In this document: positions 34,272 to 46,802 of the stretch, piece by piece
How the letters are laid out: the number at the start of each line of letters is the position of its first letter
How positions within the stretch are numbered: position 1 is the first letter of the stretch
NCBI GenBank assembly: GCA_014773175.1
Contig: VXCM01000413.1
Span: 62,001 to 126,000, forward strand
Reading direction: 5' to 3'
Source: Lucifuga dentata
Lineage: Eukaryota > Chordata > Actinopteri > Ophidiiformes > Bythitidae
DNA: 64,000 nt
The notes under the pieces: generated by a model
Told to the model about the DNA's origin: nothing
Database searches by the model: none
The model's input: only the letters and a program-made list of their open reading frames with translations
Made by a program: the position numbers and the translations under genes

Positions 34272-36399
34272 AGGCAACTGAGCTGATGTGTTTCGGTGAG
34301 TCACCTCTTCTTAAAGCAGCAGTGGGAGGCTATGGTAGCAGCTTTAGATAGAGTCAATGGAGAGCGTAAGAGACTGACAAACAGAGAGAAAGATGGAGAA
34401 TAAGACAGAAAATGAGAGAGACAGATTGAGAGTGTATTTCGGGTTGTGCTGAGTGTGTCGTGCTGAGCTGGAGGGCTAAGAATCATCTCACATCCGTCAT
34501 GGAGGCTGCTTGCAGGGTCAAACACAGTGCTGTGGCGAATGGCCCTGTTATCACACAGCTTTACATTCGCTGCACTGCCTTTTCTCCGAGCAGCAAAACA
34601 GGGCTGGAAGACAACCAAAAATAGAGACGCCCAATTAGAACTGTTCCCAAAGCTTTGATGGAATTAGTGGTGAAAGGGGGCTTGCGTAACCCACCCTTCC
34701 AGAAAAAAAGACAAAATGTGAAGACAGCATATGTAACGCTTGTCCTATTTACTGGAAACGAGTCCTGGGTCAATTTCCTGGTGCCATAAATAAATTACGT
34801 AAACAAGTAAATTCTATCTTATAGTCAATTTTGTACTTCAGATGTTTGTTTTTTTTCCTAGTATGGGCTTAACCCTGTAAAAAATGATCCAGGCGTTGGT
34901 GTGTTGCCTGTAGATATACATCCTGGTGTATATAATCCACATTATGCCTCAGATGGGAAAGACTTACATATAAAGTAGTCTGATTAAACTGTGGCAAACA
35001 CAGACATTTGCAACTAAAACAATTCCCCAAACTCAAACTTATGCATGTCAAAAATAATTATTGAAAGAGCATACTTGCTGTATCATTAAACAAATCTTTA
35101 AGCTTTTGCACATAATAGCTGCATCTATAGGAGATTAAAACTAAACTATAAACTTGAGCTAAGCATGCATTAAAAATGAGCTGAAATCTGCTTTCAACCA
35201 GATTAACCATCCATCCATTTTCAAAAATAAAACTTGAGGCTATGAATCTAACCATATATGAACCAAAGTATATTTCAAATCTTTATGTATCCTAATTAAT
35301 GTGTTTCTTCTGTTGTAGCTTTATAATGAGGCGTCTTTCTTACCCCAGGAAACGATGCTCATTTACGAGCTGACCTGCTGTAAATATAGCATCATTCTAT
35401 TCTTCGAGCTTGGTGTACAAACACACGCACGTATGCACAAATACACACACACTAATACATGTATGTGCGCACACACACACAAACACATAACCTCTCCCAG
35501 GTGGTTTGATCTCAGCCCAGCAGCCAGTAGCTCAGCTGCTGACTGGACTGGAGTGTCAGCTGTGAAAAATCATCAGCAATCCAGTAACAAACAGGCTGAT
35601 CAGAACTTTGGGTATTTGAGGAACTCCACAATGCTTCTACATCAAAGCTGCCATTCAACTAAAGAACATTGACCTTTTCTACCTATCAGATACCTTCCTA
35701 GGTTCCTGCTGTTGGAAACGCTTGACCCCTCTCAGCCTATCAGACACCTTGCTGTGTCTCTGCCTTCATACCTATTTATGGTTTGGCAGTACCTTCAGTG
35801 TATTTAAGCCCTTTGTTTGTCTGTCGTTTCCCTGTCTAGCTGTTGTGTCATGTTTCTCTGCCTGGTTCAGATCATCTGGCCAGATTGTCAGCTGCAGCAT
35901 TTCCTCACTGCTCTGTGACCTCAGTGTGACATCTAGACAGGCAGAAACACACGACCAATTACATGACAGGGATAACAGAATACTGGGACAAATGTGCGTA
36001 CAGTATGCTTTTGATAATGACATTTGTAGATTAAAGATATATGCCAGTAATCTCTTTTTGATATGATCACCTTGGGACAATTTAAAACCACAGTACATAT
36101 TTTCAGTAGATTATCAGGAGTAAAATTCTCTAACAGGACTCTTTTTTTTTTTTTTTTTTTNTTTTTTTTTTTTTTTTTTGTTTGTCACTTAAGATAGCAA
36201 GACAGATATCTTTAGTAATTGTAAACAAGAGAAAAACATTTTCCAGGTGGGCAAAATAAACTTGTTGATACTCATGTATGCATTCAATATTAGTGAACCA
36301 ACATCAGTCTAAATCAGCTTAACCAAGAGGAAAGAGTGGGCTCTGGCAGAGGCCAGAGGGAGGGAGGGGGGANCTTAAGTAAGGAGTTTGTGGGGGTGG

Positions 36400-36684
36400 G
36401 CTGGAGTGAGTCAATGGGGACAGAGAGCGCCACCGAGCGTGCCTAATCAGACAGGACAGTTCCTGCTTATTATAGAACCAAGTACGGATAATAAAATCTG
36501 AATCAAACTACCAGCTGAGAGCCACGAGAGAACCTCCTCCTCCTCCTCCTCCTCCTCCTCCTCCTCTTCAATTTTTAAAGTTATGGAAGCGCTTGACACT
36601 GAGGGGGATCGGATAAGACCGGCTCACGTGCAGATACTTACTTAGCGAGCCAGCGCAGCCCAAATCTGAGCAGCAGACATGAAG
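36400..36684 (+). other. Candidate promoter and first coding exon (start of an unidentified gene)
   Basis: This block is richer in G+C and CpG than its surroundings. It contains (CTC)n at 36533-36567 and a canonical E-box CACGTG at 36625-36630. It then reads CAGCAGACATGAAG followed by GTGAGC. The ATG at 36679 has G at -3, only one further codon (Lys) precedes the GT at 36685, and GTGAGC is a consensus 5' splice site. A first coding exon that ends after Met-Lys is a plausible design for a protein whose signal peptide or body starts in exon 2. I searched the plus strand as far as 55 kb by eye and found no exon in phase that I could recognise, so the rest may lie far downstream, be unrecognised, or the call may be wrong. 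An N lies at 36373. Confidence 0.4.
36533..36567. repeat. (CTC)n trinucleotide repeat
   Basis: About eleven CTC units in the presumed 5' UTR or promoter of the candidate exon at 36679. Confidence 0.92.
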
Positions 36685-39246
36685 GTGAGCAGCACTGCAA
36701 CTCCAGCTAATACACTACCCAACGCTCCCACCCCACCCCCTCCACCCTTCCTGTCCAACGTCCCGCCAACTCACCAACTGTTACAATCGCCCCACGCGCA
36801 GACATGCTTCATTACTTTCCATTAGATTTCAGGCAAGCAGTGAGAAAAATGATGATTCATGACTATGACATTCATGTTTTGGCTGCTGGAAACTCAAAGC
36901 AATCATGGAAACACCAAAACATCCAAACATACAGGAGAAAGAGTGTGTGTGTGTGTGTGTNTAACCTTTTTATGAAGTTTCACGTGTTAACTGTTTTGCA
37001 TGATACGTTACTTGCAAAATGTTTTATGGGAAATGCATTGCAAACTGGGTTGTGTTTTATATTTAGCGTGTCAGAATAAATTTGACATGTCCGCAAATTG
37101 ATCACTGCCATTGTTTTTGAAATGTTTATTCCTACAATATCTGCTTGTGGTTAAGACACGCTGATGTAACTTCAGTGTTACGCTGAAATGTAAACTGTCA
37201 GAGAAACAAAAGAATTGGATGTTAGCAGAAACTCAGAAGAAAACAGCTGTTGTTAAGCAGAAATGTTTCATCCCAGAAAGTGATGTATGATTGTTTCCAA
37301 CAATCACACTTGTAGTCAAAATGAAGGACAGAGCTTAAAAAAAAAAAAAAAACTAAAAAAATCCAGGGTCCTTAAACTACCAACTGGATATACATTGACC
37401 TGGATGACTAAGAGCTTTCATAGATACACTTGTGCGACAGCAGTGGTGTAGCACTAGTTATACTGTAGTTCTTGGGTTACAGCCGGTGATGGATAAAAGG
37501 ATCAACAAGCTGCTGTTTGTGAACATATCCTGAAGTTGGTCAAGGAAAATGGCTGTGTGATTTCCCTGTGATTTCACACTTTACAGACACGCTGTGTCTG
37601 ACCAATAACCTGTGCCAACCTGACAGAAGGAATGCCATCTGTGCCTGTTATCCCCATCTGTAGTGCTTAGCCACCTCCAAACCATATGTCTGGCCCCTGC
37701 CCTCCATCTTCATCCTCATCTGTGTCCACTGTTAGCTGCTGCTTTGCCACATCTGACTGCTTCTCTGCCTGTCTTTACGTATCTGATATCTGCTGGATAC
37801 ATAACAACACTTCCTACCTTCAGACCAGGTAAGTGAATTGCTGTTCTAATTAAAACGATAAAATTAGGAAATAGGTCATGAATAGCGCATTTCACATCCA
37901 TGCAGCTGTGGTGTGTTGGGAAGTGTGTAAGATAATGAGCATGTATGATTTATGATATCACCAAAGATGGTGTGTTTGTGTGTGTAGATGATTGTAATAT
38001 AAACTTTTATTAATCCCTGTGGGTAAAAAAAGCCCTAACTTTTTGTCTGTTTCCACTGAGGTCAGAGTTTGCTATGGATCATTACCTCCACTGGTAAAGT
38101 TACGTTCACTGTCTACTTTGTCTGTGTTTTTAAGATTTCAGTATAGCCTACAGTAAAAAGCCTTTGCAAAAAAACTTTTTTTTTTTTTTTTTTACCAATC
38201 CTCCAGTAAATTTCTTCACACCTTCACCAAGTCTGATACATATTTGGATGAGGCAGAATAACAGCTTTTCATTTTTCTTTTGATATCCCAAGGTTTTTCC
38301 ATGATTAAATGGCAAATTATTGCAAGGAAAATTTAGATGACTGATGTATTTATAAACTTCAATCAGTCCCACAAAATGTGATGGCATTTGTCCTATTTCT
38401 GAGTATGGCTGTCTTGGAATTTTGCAAAATCAGATTTTCATACAAAGCCCTAATATTCTCAGACAGATTTTTGGCTGTCTCAAAAACTATGGCCTCCATC
38501 AGCCAAATGAATGTAGGTGTATGTATTTTGATGCATATCCATCTCAAGATTCAGATTAAACTGTATTTGCATTTTGATAGATTAAAATAACAAATTTAGA
38601 GGACTGTGCAGCTTTGGAGGAAATATACATCCTCTGAGTTTTTTTCTCATAGTTCCTGGAAATGAATTCAGTCACATTCTCACACAGCTTGAGTGGGCTG
38701 AATGCAAACAGAAGAGGTTTCATCCCAGATTATCTGATTATAAAACGGGTCTGTTAAATGGTGTTGCTTCTGAATATGATGTATTAAAGTTAGAGTTATC
38801 ATTAGAGGCTCTACTCATACATTAGTCAATGGAAAGCCCCAGACTGACAGTAGGCCTCCTATTGGGAGTTGCCATAAAGGACCAGTCTATATTAAAGCAA
38901 TACATGCCAGAAAAATGCCAGCAGAGTAAGGTTAAAAAAACAGGAACATATCACATACTGTATATATGATCTTAAAAAAAAAAAAAAAAAAAAAATTCAG
39001 CGTTTTACATGCAAAAGGAGAAACAGAATGTGGAGTTGATGTAAATAACATTGTACTTCCAGTAAGTATCATTGCTCAATTAATTGCAAATTGGAAAAAC
39101 AATTTAGACTGTAAAGATGCACTTCGGAAAACATCTATATTCACTCAGTGCAATCATCATGAAATTATTTCTACTGTGTAAGATTCCAAATCAACCTGAG
39201 TTATGATCTCCATTTGACAGCAGATTGCTGTGTAAACTCACATCAT

Positions 39247-39274
39247 AGAGTGCACGCGCACACACATGCACGCA

Positions 39275-39306
<32 letters not shown>
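39247..39306. repeat. (CA)n / CACGCG microsatellite
   Basis: CA repeats with CG-containing interruptions on the left and about twelve pure units on the right. Confidence 0.9.
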
Positions 39307-39899
39307 TCATTTGTCAATGGCTCTCAGCAATAATTTAGATGTAATGAGATGTGGCACGATCAACATGACAAGATAATGACTAGGCTGACAAGTATGAGCA
39401 GTACAAACATAAATGTGGAAAAAAGAACAGATTTGGCTCTGTGTATGTGTGTGTGCGCGCGTGTCAAGAAGCTGTTAATTATTGCGATAGAGTAAAAAGG
39501 GGCTTGTCATGTTAGCCCTCAGGTGGCACTGACAACAGAAGATAATTTTCTTGAAGTACATGATGAAAGGACAGAGGAGAGGAAAAACAGATGGGACAAG
39601 ATCAGATGGAAAGAGATTATTATACCTCAAAAAGCAAACATTGCTTGTGTCTGTATATTTGTGTGTACATTTTCTGTTATGATCCCCCAGTTTCTACAAA
39701 TACTTTATGTTGTGAAAAACATGGACAAAAAGTGTTTACACTTCGAAACATTATCAAGCAAAATTATGAAGCAAAATTAAAATGCACAGACAGCTTGTTG
39801 CAGTTCTGAAGGATTTAAATTAGATTACAGTTTGAAATGTTATTTGGATGCAAGTTTTTAGGTCTAACACAAAGTTTTTGGAGGCCAAAAACTGCAGCC

Positions 39900-40850
39900 A
39901 CACTCAAAATAAGTGATGAGATTATATGACGATGATACAGATAGAAAAAGACATGAGATCAGATTAGGCCAAAGAAATCATATCAGAGATGAAACTGACA
40001 CTGGAAAAGGAGTCGTGAAAAAGTTGCACATGACAAGAAAAAATGACAATTGAGAAAAGAGCAAACAACACAAGATGTGACGAGACAAATGCAATGAAGG
40101 AAATGAAGCAAGATCAGTTAAAAAGTCAAAAAATGGCAAAATGACATGAGATAACACAAGGTGAGATGGGAAGCAATGACTTGACACAACATGTCATGAC
40201 GCAGGCAGAGATAAGACAAGATGAGACAAAACTAAACAGAATAAGAAAAGACTTGACAGAAAGGCAAGAGAGATGCAGAAAAGCTGCAATTGCTTTGAAA
40301 GAATCATCAAATAAGAATCTTGCTTGTATTTTCTTCCTACTTTCTCTTCTTTCTCTTACAGGAAGCTGTTCTGACCTCTGCCCTCACCTCATGAGGACTC
40401 CATTTACTGTAAAACGTGGTAAACGTCCTTTTGCAGCTGGAAATAGAACACCTTTTTGATACCTGAGACACAAAATCTGAGTTAGTACAATGAGACGAAT
40501 CAAGATAAAATGAGTTTAGATGAGACAAGAGAAAATGAAACATGATGACACAGCAAAGGAGACGTTCTCATTTATGAAGCTGCAGCTCTGTCCTCCGATC
40601 CATCTCATGGACAAGGGGTGATAGGATGAGGCAGCACTTGTCAAGACAAATGAGACAAGTTGAGATAAGATGAAATAAGACAAGCGACAAGACAACTTAA
40701 GATAAGACAGATTAAGGTGAAATGGATATCTATAATGAAATGGACAGAAAAACAAAGGATCAAGGTGAGAAAGGACAAGATGAGATAAAATGAGACAAGA
40801 TGACAGAACGAAAGCAAGACACTCGAGTGTGTTGGGTCCTTTCCATAATA
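39900..40850 (+). repeat. Degenerate GACAAGATGA-type purine array
   Basis: Over nearly 1 kb the plus strand is dominated by loose variants of GACAAGATGAGACAAAA and GATAAGATGAAATAAGACA, interrupted by non-repeat stretches. The open frames on the minus strand (Ser/Leu/Phe/Cys-rich) come from this composition. Confidence 0.6.
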
Positions 40851-42491
40851 ACATGGAGAGAGCTGAGTCTCCATGAATCCCTCAGATCCTTATCAGTAAA
40901 CCATATCCTGACCCCCTAATCACTGCAGATGTGATAAGTGAATTATCCATCTGCTCTGATCTCTCAGTCTGATAGAAAAACTACATTTCCGTCTCTCCAG
41001 GGCACAATTCAACTCCAGTGAACTGCCACCATTTCCCAGCCTCACATGTACACCCCTGCTCTGATCATATCTGCATGCTTCAGCAGGAGGAAAGGAGAGA
41101 TCACATGCAGTCAATTGCTTGTCATGATACACTGGTTAAGAGTCAGCCGTGAAGAGCAAAGCTTGTAATGTATGTCATGGCTCATAAGCTGCACACATTT
41201 GAATCGGGGCAAAACAACAGTAAAGCATCTGAGGAGATTTGACCACTGAGCAAGAAAGGCAGAACCAGCCTTTCAAGTTATTTAGAGGCTAAATAAGTCC
41301 AATTTGCACTTAAATATGTGAAAAATAACACTTCCACTGATATTGCAGATAAATGCTGAATGAAGCTATTTTCGCATTACATATATAATAAATATTTAGT
41401 TACTAACTCCAGGATAAGGATCAAAGTAGAAACTGGAAAATGCTGATAATATTTTAAACTAATGTAATACATTGGCGATAAATAATTAATGGGTAAGAAA
41501 ATGCTAAATCTTCAACCTACGTTTAGTTTGACTCAAGAATAAATGGTTTCTTTACAGCAACATTCTACAACTGCTTGAGCAAACAAGAAGGGACAACCTC
41601 TATGAGGTGAATTGTTTTGTGATTTACAAAAAACATTAAGTGTGTTAGAGATGTAGAGATGTGTATAATGGCTCTGGCCATGGACAGATTATTAGACAAT
41701 GTGACCTTTATGGCTCCCCAAATACAGCTATGTGATAATTAGGCTCCTCAGACATGCATACTGTATATTGTGACCAGGATATTCAGAAACAGAAGCACAA
41801 AGTGGAACCAATTTAGAGTTTTTGGCTCATGGTCATTGGAGAGCTATTTTTAGTGCCTCTCTGGAGGTTACAATTAGAAACTTACAGTATCTCAGGGTTC
41901 CATGAGGACCTCGTGGTTACATCTGGAACCCTCCATCCTCCAACATTGATTCTAGAAACCAGCCTTTACACACTTTATCTGCAATAAGTATTTTAGCTGA
42001 GTATCTTTGGTTAAAGTTGTGAAATCATAATATTTTTTAAGGCTCCACTTCAGAGATATTCGTGAACAATTTTTAAATCTTCATTTTGGAGCATACATCT
42101 GTATTTGGGATATGTCTTCTGATCAGTTTTTAGTTACCCAGTTAATGTAGCACAAATGATTAAAGAGTCTCTTGAGAAGACTTTGTCAGACATTTTTATT
42201 TGTGTCACCTCTGTTTATTTTCAAATGTGAGCAGGAGATGGATGAGAAAAAAGAAAGGAACACCAAGATCACCCTGTGTTGTACCACAGGGTGATCCTGA
42301 AGGTGACCAGACTTTTTGCAGATTTGCAAAAAACAGGAAAAAAAATAATGAATAAGAAATAAAGAGAGATTTATGAAATAATTTCAAACAAATGTATGGA
42401 CAAATATTTAATTCCTATTACATAGATCCTGGCAAGTGACATTATCTAATACGGCAAACACAGGAAAAGCAAGAAGGCACTCTGAGAACGC

Positions 42492-42717
42492 TTACCTCCA
42501 CCAAGGAATTTAAAGGCTAAAACATTCTTCTGGATCTAGAACATAATTTGGATCACCTCCAAAATGTAATCACTTCATCATCTCGACATTATCTATCTGT
42601 CCCCCAGATTTCATCCAAATCCAGCCACACTTTTTTGAGATATTTTGCTAATATGCAGACAAAGAAACAAACAATGGTGATCACATAACTTCCACATAAC
42701 CTCCTTGATGGAGGTAA
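42492..42717. mobile_element. ACCTCCACCAAGG inverted-repeat element, complete copy
   Basis: Starts TTACCTCCACCAAGGAA and ends CCTTGATGGAGGTAA, so the termini are inverted repeats of about 15 bp with one mismatch. The body contains GGATCACCTCCAAAATGTAA, ATTTCATCCAAATCCAGCC and a run of CAGACAAAGAAACAAAC. At 226 bp it has no coding capacity. A target duplication is not clear. Confidence 0.65.
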
Positions 42718-42807
42718 TAAATCTCAGATAGAGGGGGATCAGTGCAGAGACGATACCTCAATTAACAAGTCTGTCAGCCCTAATAGTAATGTCATCATGC
42801 AGGCCAT

Positions 42808-42824
42808 CTCTCTCTCTCTCTCTC

Positions 42825-42859
<35 letters not shown>

Positions 42860-42860
42860 N

Positions 42861-42900
<40 letters not shown>
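42808..42900. repeat. Compound (CT)n-N-(CA)n microsatellite
   Basis: CT units end at the N at 42860 and CA units follow directly, so the true junction is unknown. Confidence 0.9.
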
Positions 42901-42902
<2 letters not shown>

Positions 42903-45900
42903 TTGTGCTTTAGCAACCGTATATACTTAGCTTTCCTTCTCTCCCTGCTCCCTCCATCTTTTCCTGTCCTCCCCCTACTGATCAGTAACCGGCAGTAAAC
43001 AGAAGCAGGATTTACATCAGTGCAGCAAGCTGCTCTCATCACTTTGCTTTGCCAAACTCTTTCTATCAGCAGAGCATTATGGGTACCCAGCATTGAGGAG
43101 AATTACATCAGCTCTGCTGCAGCATGTCTGTCAGTGACATAATGACTGTCTCAGAGCGAGGAACTAATCCTGAAATGCTCCTTATTTGACCTCAGATTGA
43201 TTTGCTGGAAGTAAACCTTATTGCATGAAAAGTTAAGATGTGGTGCTCTGATTAGTGTGGAGACAGTAAAGCATGAGTTAAGCAATTTAGGTTATGTCAA
43301 GAAAAATAAATATTAACACGAGAAAGCATTAACCTCTTCCAAGGCTTCATAATCAACTAAATTTGTTATTTTAATAGAAAATGCGAGACATTTTAAAATC
43401 TGGGGTTTTAAAGAGTTAAGGCCATGCAATAACAAATGGTATACGGATAGTGTAAAACAGAGGTTGAATGAAAAGAGTAATAAAAGTAAAAGTCACTCAT
43501 CACTCTTTTATATTTATTTGAGTAGTAGTCTCAAAGCATAGATCAAGATTTTTGTGCTATTCATCTGTATTACTGATCTCTGTTACTCTTACACAGATGC
43601 ACCCCAATGATGTATGATGTGTGTAACTAAAGACTAACATAATTTACGGAGGGGAATCCTTAAACAAATACTGTACATGAACTACTCACACTACAAAAAG
43701 AATGATTAGAATGTGTTCTCAGCCGAGCAGATGGTTGCAATTCTGCCAGCGCTAACTAGCACTGAGCGATTATGCGTGATGATAAGTTGTTTCTTCGATG
43801 AAAGCCTATCATTAGGGCCTTAATTAAAGCAGTAGCCAGGGTGGGTGACACTGTCTGCCTCAGATTCCATGCACCCATGGGGAAAAACACGCGTTCTCTT
43901 TCTGTCAAAGCCACATGGTTCACATGTGTGAGCATGAATCTATTTTTCCTCTTGTGTCAGTAGTTTGGCACTCAGACTGAAAAGCACACATGTATTTACA
44001 GACACACACACACGCACAGATGTTAGTCTCTCAGAGTAAGGCCACTAGTGTCACCCTGTGTGGTCGACCGTCTAGACTACATGCACCCTAATGGTGACAT
44101 TTATGAAGAGGATGGCTGAGGAAAGGGCATGGAAGTGATCATGGAATCAAAGCAGCCTTTCATTGGAGTTTGGACACTAGAGCATATCAAACTCTGTGCA
44201 AACTCAGAACAAGTGCACAATCATATTGACACAATGAGAGAGATTCTGTCACACAATGAGCACCCTCAGTCCAGTTTTGCTGCTCTTTATCATGAAACAA
44301 AAAAGTACTGTTCTGTACATTTGAACTGAATATAAAACCAGTAATCTGACCAAAGAATCAGTGGATATGCTGGATTCTGCGAGGCTGGCCTAGTTTTTGG
44401 TGATGCAAATGGATTAATAAAACATGGCTGGGAATAGATGTGACTACTCAGATCTGACTGGAGAGCTCGATGAGGAAAAAGGTGAGATAACTTCAGATAA
44501 AACTTGCACCTTGTAAATCAATGATGTTAAAGTGTAGCAATGATAAATACCATAAACCTGCACACCATCAAATAAAATACATCCACACAGACAAGCATCC
44601 TGAACCAATTTCATCACTGAAATCACCTCTTCAAATAAATGTTGTTTTTTTTTTTTTAATAGATTTACTGTTTGGTCTTTAATCTTCTATTTACTACCAT
44701 ATTCTAAACTTGTATTTTTATTTTTATTTCTTTATCATGTGATGCCTCCATGTTCAAGTAATCCATTTTGTAAGGATATATGGATGTAGTAGTAGTATTG
44801 ATAGGGGATAGGATAAAGTACATTGTAGTATATCAGCCAAAAAAAATAAAAATAAAAATAAAAAAGACAATATTGTGAAGTAATTTTTAGGAAGTGCATC
44901 ACTTCATTCTGACTTGCCTTCAGTCTGCCTCCTTTTCTTTGTATCTTGTCTCTGAAAACACCAGGCATTTGGCAATGCCCTTATTAAAAGAATATATTTA
45001 ATTGAATGCCATCAATAGCACAGTATAAAGTGTCGAACAGTCCTGAGAGGCTGGAAATTGACTGCTGCTGAAACGATCTGATCATTCAAATGCACCCTCA
45101 CTTTGTTAGTCCCTCCAGATTTATAGAAGACAGTTGACTTTATGTCAGACAAATCATTAAAACACTTCAAATAATCTGCTGGGTTGGAGGCGTTTGTACC
45201 GGTGACTTTTCAGCATGGCCAGCGTAGCTGCAAAATTCACCTTGATGTTTTTTGATTTGTTGCTTGTCTGACAAAGACTATAAAATCATTGTAAAAAAAA
45301 AAAAATATCCACTGATAAAATGCAAAAAAAAACAATAAAAAACGTTATGACATTTCAGTGAGTGTCTGCTTACGTGATATTCTGTTCTCCTCAGTATATT
45401 GAAATGAGGTGAAAAATAATTCTAGGTATTTTCCTATGACTAAAAACAATTTCTTCATCAGTGTGATCCTTCATTGTCACAGATTTTATAAAAATTGGGT
45501 TTGTGTTTTGCATATTGTAAGGAATGTTGATACCAAATTCAGTTAAAGAAAGAAAAATTATAAAACATTATAAATCAATTTAGGTTACGATCATAGCTAT
45601 CGTATATCTTTCAGTATATCTGTCATACTAGTAAACCGTTGAAAATGCTTAATATTTAAATGTATGTTATTGATGAAAGAGGTCAATAATCAAATAATAA
45701 AAGCAGGAGAAGGAAAATTATGTACACAGTTTAATATAAAAAGTTGTTTTGTTTTTTTTTAAAAAAGGAGAATAAATGTATAAAAGATGAAAAGATAACA
45801 ACAGAAGAAACACATGTAATCATAGAAAGACTTGAGGTAAAAGCTGGTCTAAAAATATGCCATTAAATTGTCTGGGAAGCTGCTGGAAGCACAGGAACTG

Positions 45901-45905
45901 GATTT

Positions 45906-45938
<33 letters not shown>

Positions 45939-46758
45939 GCAAAGATCATTTGTCTGATATAACTATTACTAAAAATATGGAAGTCTTGAGATTAAGTCGT
46001 AGTTTTTTAGAGTTTTCCATGGTGTCACTGGAATCCTGGAATAAGCTTTTCTTCATATTTAAGTGTGTGAATAAGAAGATCTCTACAGATGCCATGAAGT
46101 GATCGCATTAGGCTATTTGATCCCTTATTGAAACAAGGTTTGACTGATGAACGTCATTTTAGTCAGCTTGGGTGTGTTTAGTGGGACCCAGTGAGCTATC
46201 CAAACACCTCGAGCTGTTTGTATTAATGCTATACGGCACAGTAAGCACTGCCGGAAAATGAAGATGGATGACCCTGTCTATTGTAAACATTCCTGGGTCA
46301 AAGGTCCACTTCAATGCAAAGTCCTGTATGTGTGAGGATTGGAAAGTGTTTTAGCTTCAGGATATTAACAACGAAGAGCATAAGTCAGCCAAACATGTAT
46401 CCTGCTTGTTGCTGCTTGTTTTCTCAAAAACAAAAAGGAAGCTTTATTTATTGGAGTCTTGCAGGAAGTAAACAAAATATCTCAATGTTTTAAATCCAAT
46501 TGAGCGTAATCCAGTCCTGATCATCTTCTGTGCCATTACCGCTGCTGTCCCCGAAATGAAATCTTAGAGTCATCTCGCTCCCTATTAGCTGTGCATTACC
46601 TTACAGCCCAGACAAGGTCAAGGCAACATGTGTTGACTTGTTCTCCTTTCCTCCCTGACACACAGAATTAATTCATGGCAATAGCTGCAAAGTTGCAATT
46701 TCCTGTAATTTGCTAGGAAGGGGACCGCTGCTTGGAACTCTGCAGGGAGCAGACAGCA

Positions 46759-46761
<3 letters not shown>

Positions 46762-46798
<37 letters not shown>
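46762..46798. repeat. (CT)n microsatellite
   Basis: About eighteen CT units. Confidence 0.92.

Positions 46799-46802
<4 letters not shown>

Larger units (their letters stand above)
21811..36399. other. Long non-coding block, microsatellite-rich
   Basis: About 14.6 kb without a recognisable exon. It contains many simple repeats (listed separately where large), five Ns at 23801, 23977, 26964, 29736 and 29899, an NNNN at 28829-28832, a perfect hairpin at 30973-31011, and a motif cluster near 33.14-33.25 kb. Open frames in it are translations of GT/CA/GA/ATA repeats or short chance frames. It may be upstream of, or intronic to, the candidate gene starting near 36.6 kb. Confidence 0.5.
36700..42491. 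other. No further exon seen; non-coding
   Basis: Contains a (GT)n with N at 36961, poly-A/T tracts (37338, 38176, 38973), a (CA)n at 39247-39306, a degenerate purine-rich array at 39900-40850 and a 12-bp hairpin at 42267-42296. Short frames here have no recognisable similarity and poor codon character. Confidence 0.5.

Noticed and set aside
39978..40874. Ser/Leu/Phe/Cys-rich minus-strand frames resembling membrane proteins
   Set aside because: The hydrophobic pattern results from the purine-rich degenerate repeat on the other strand, and frames overlap in several phases.
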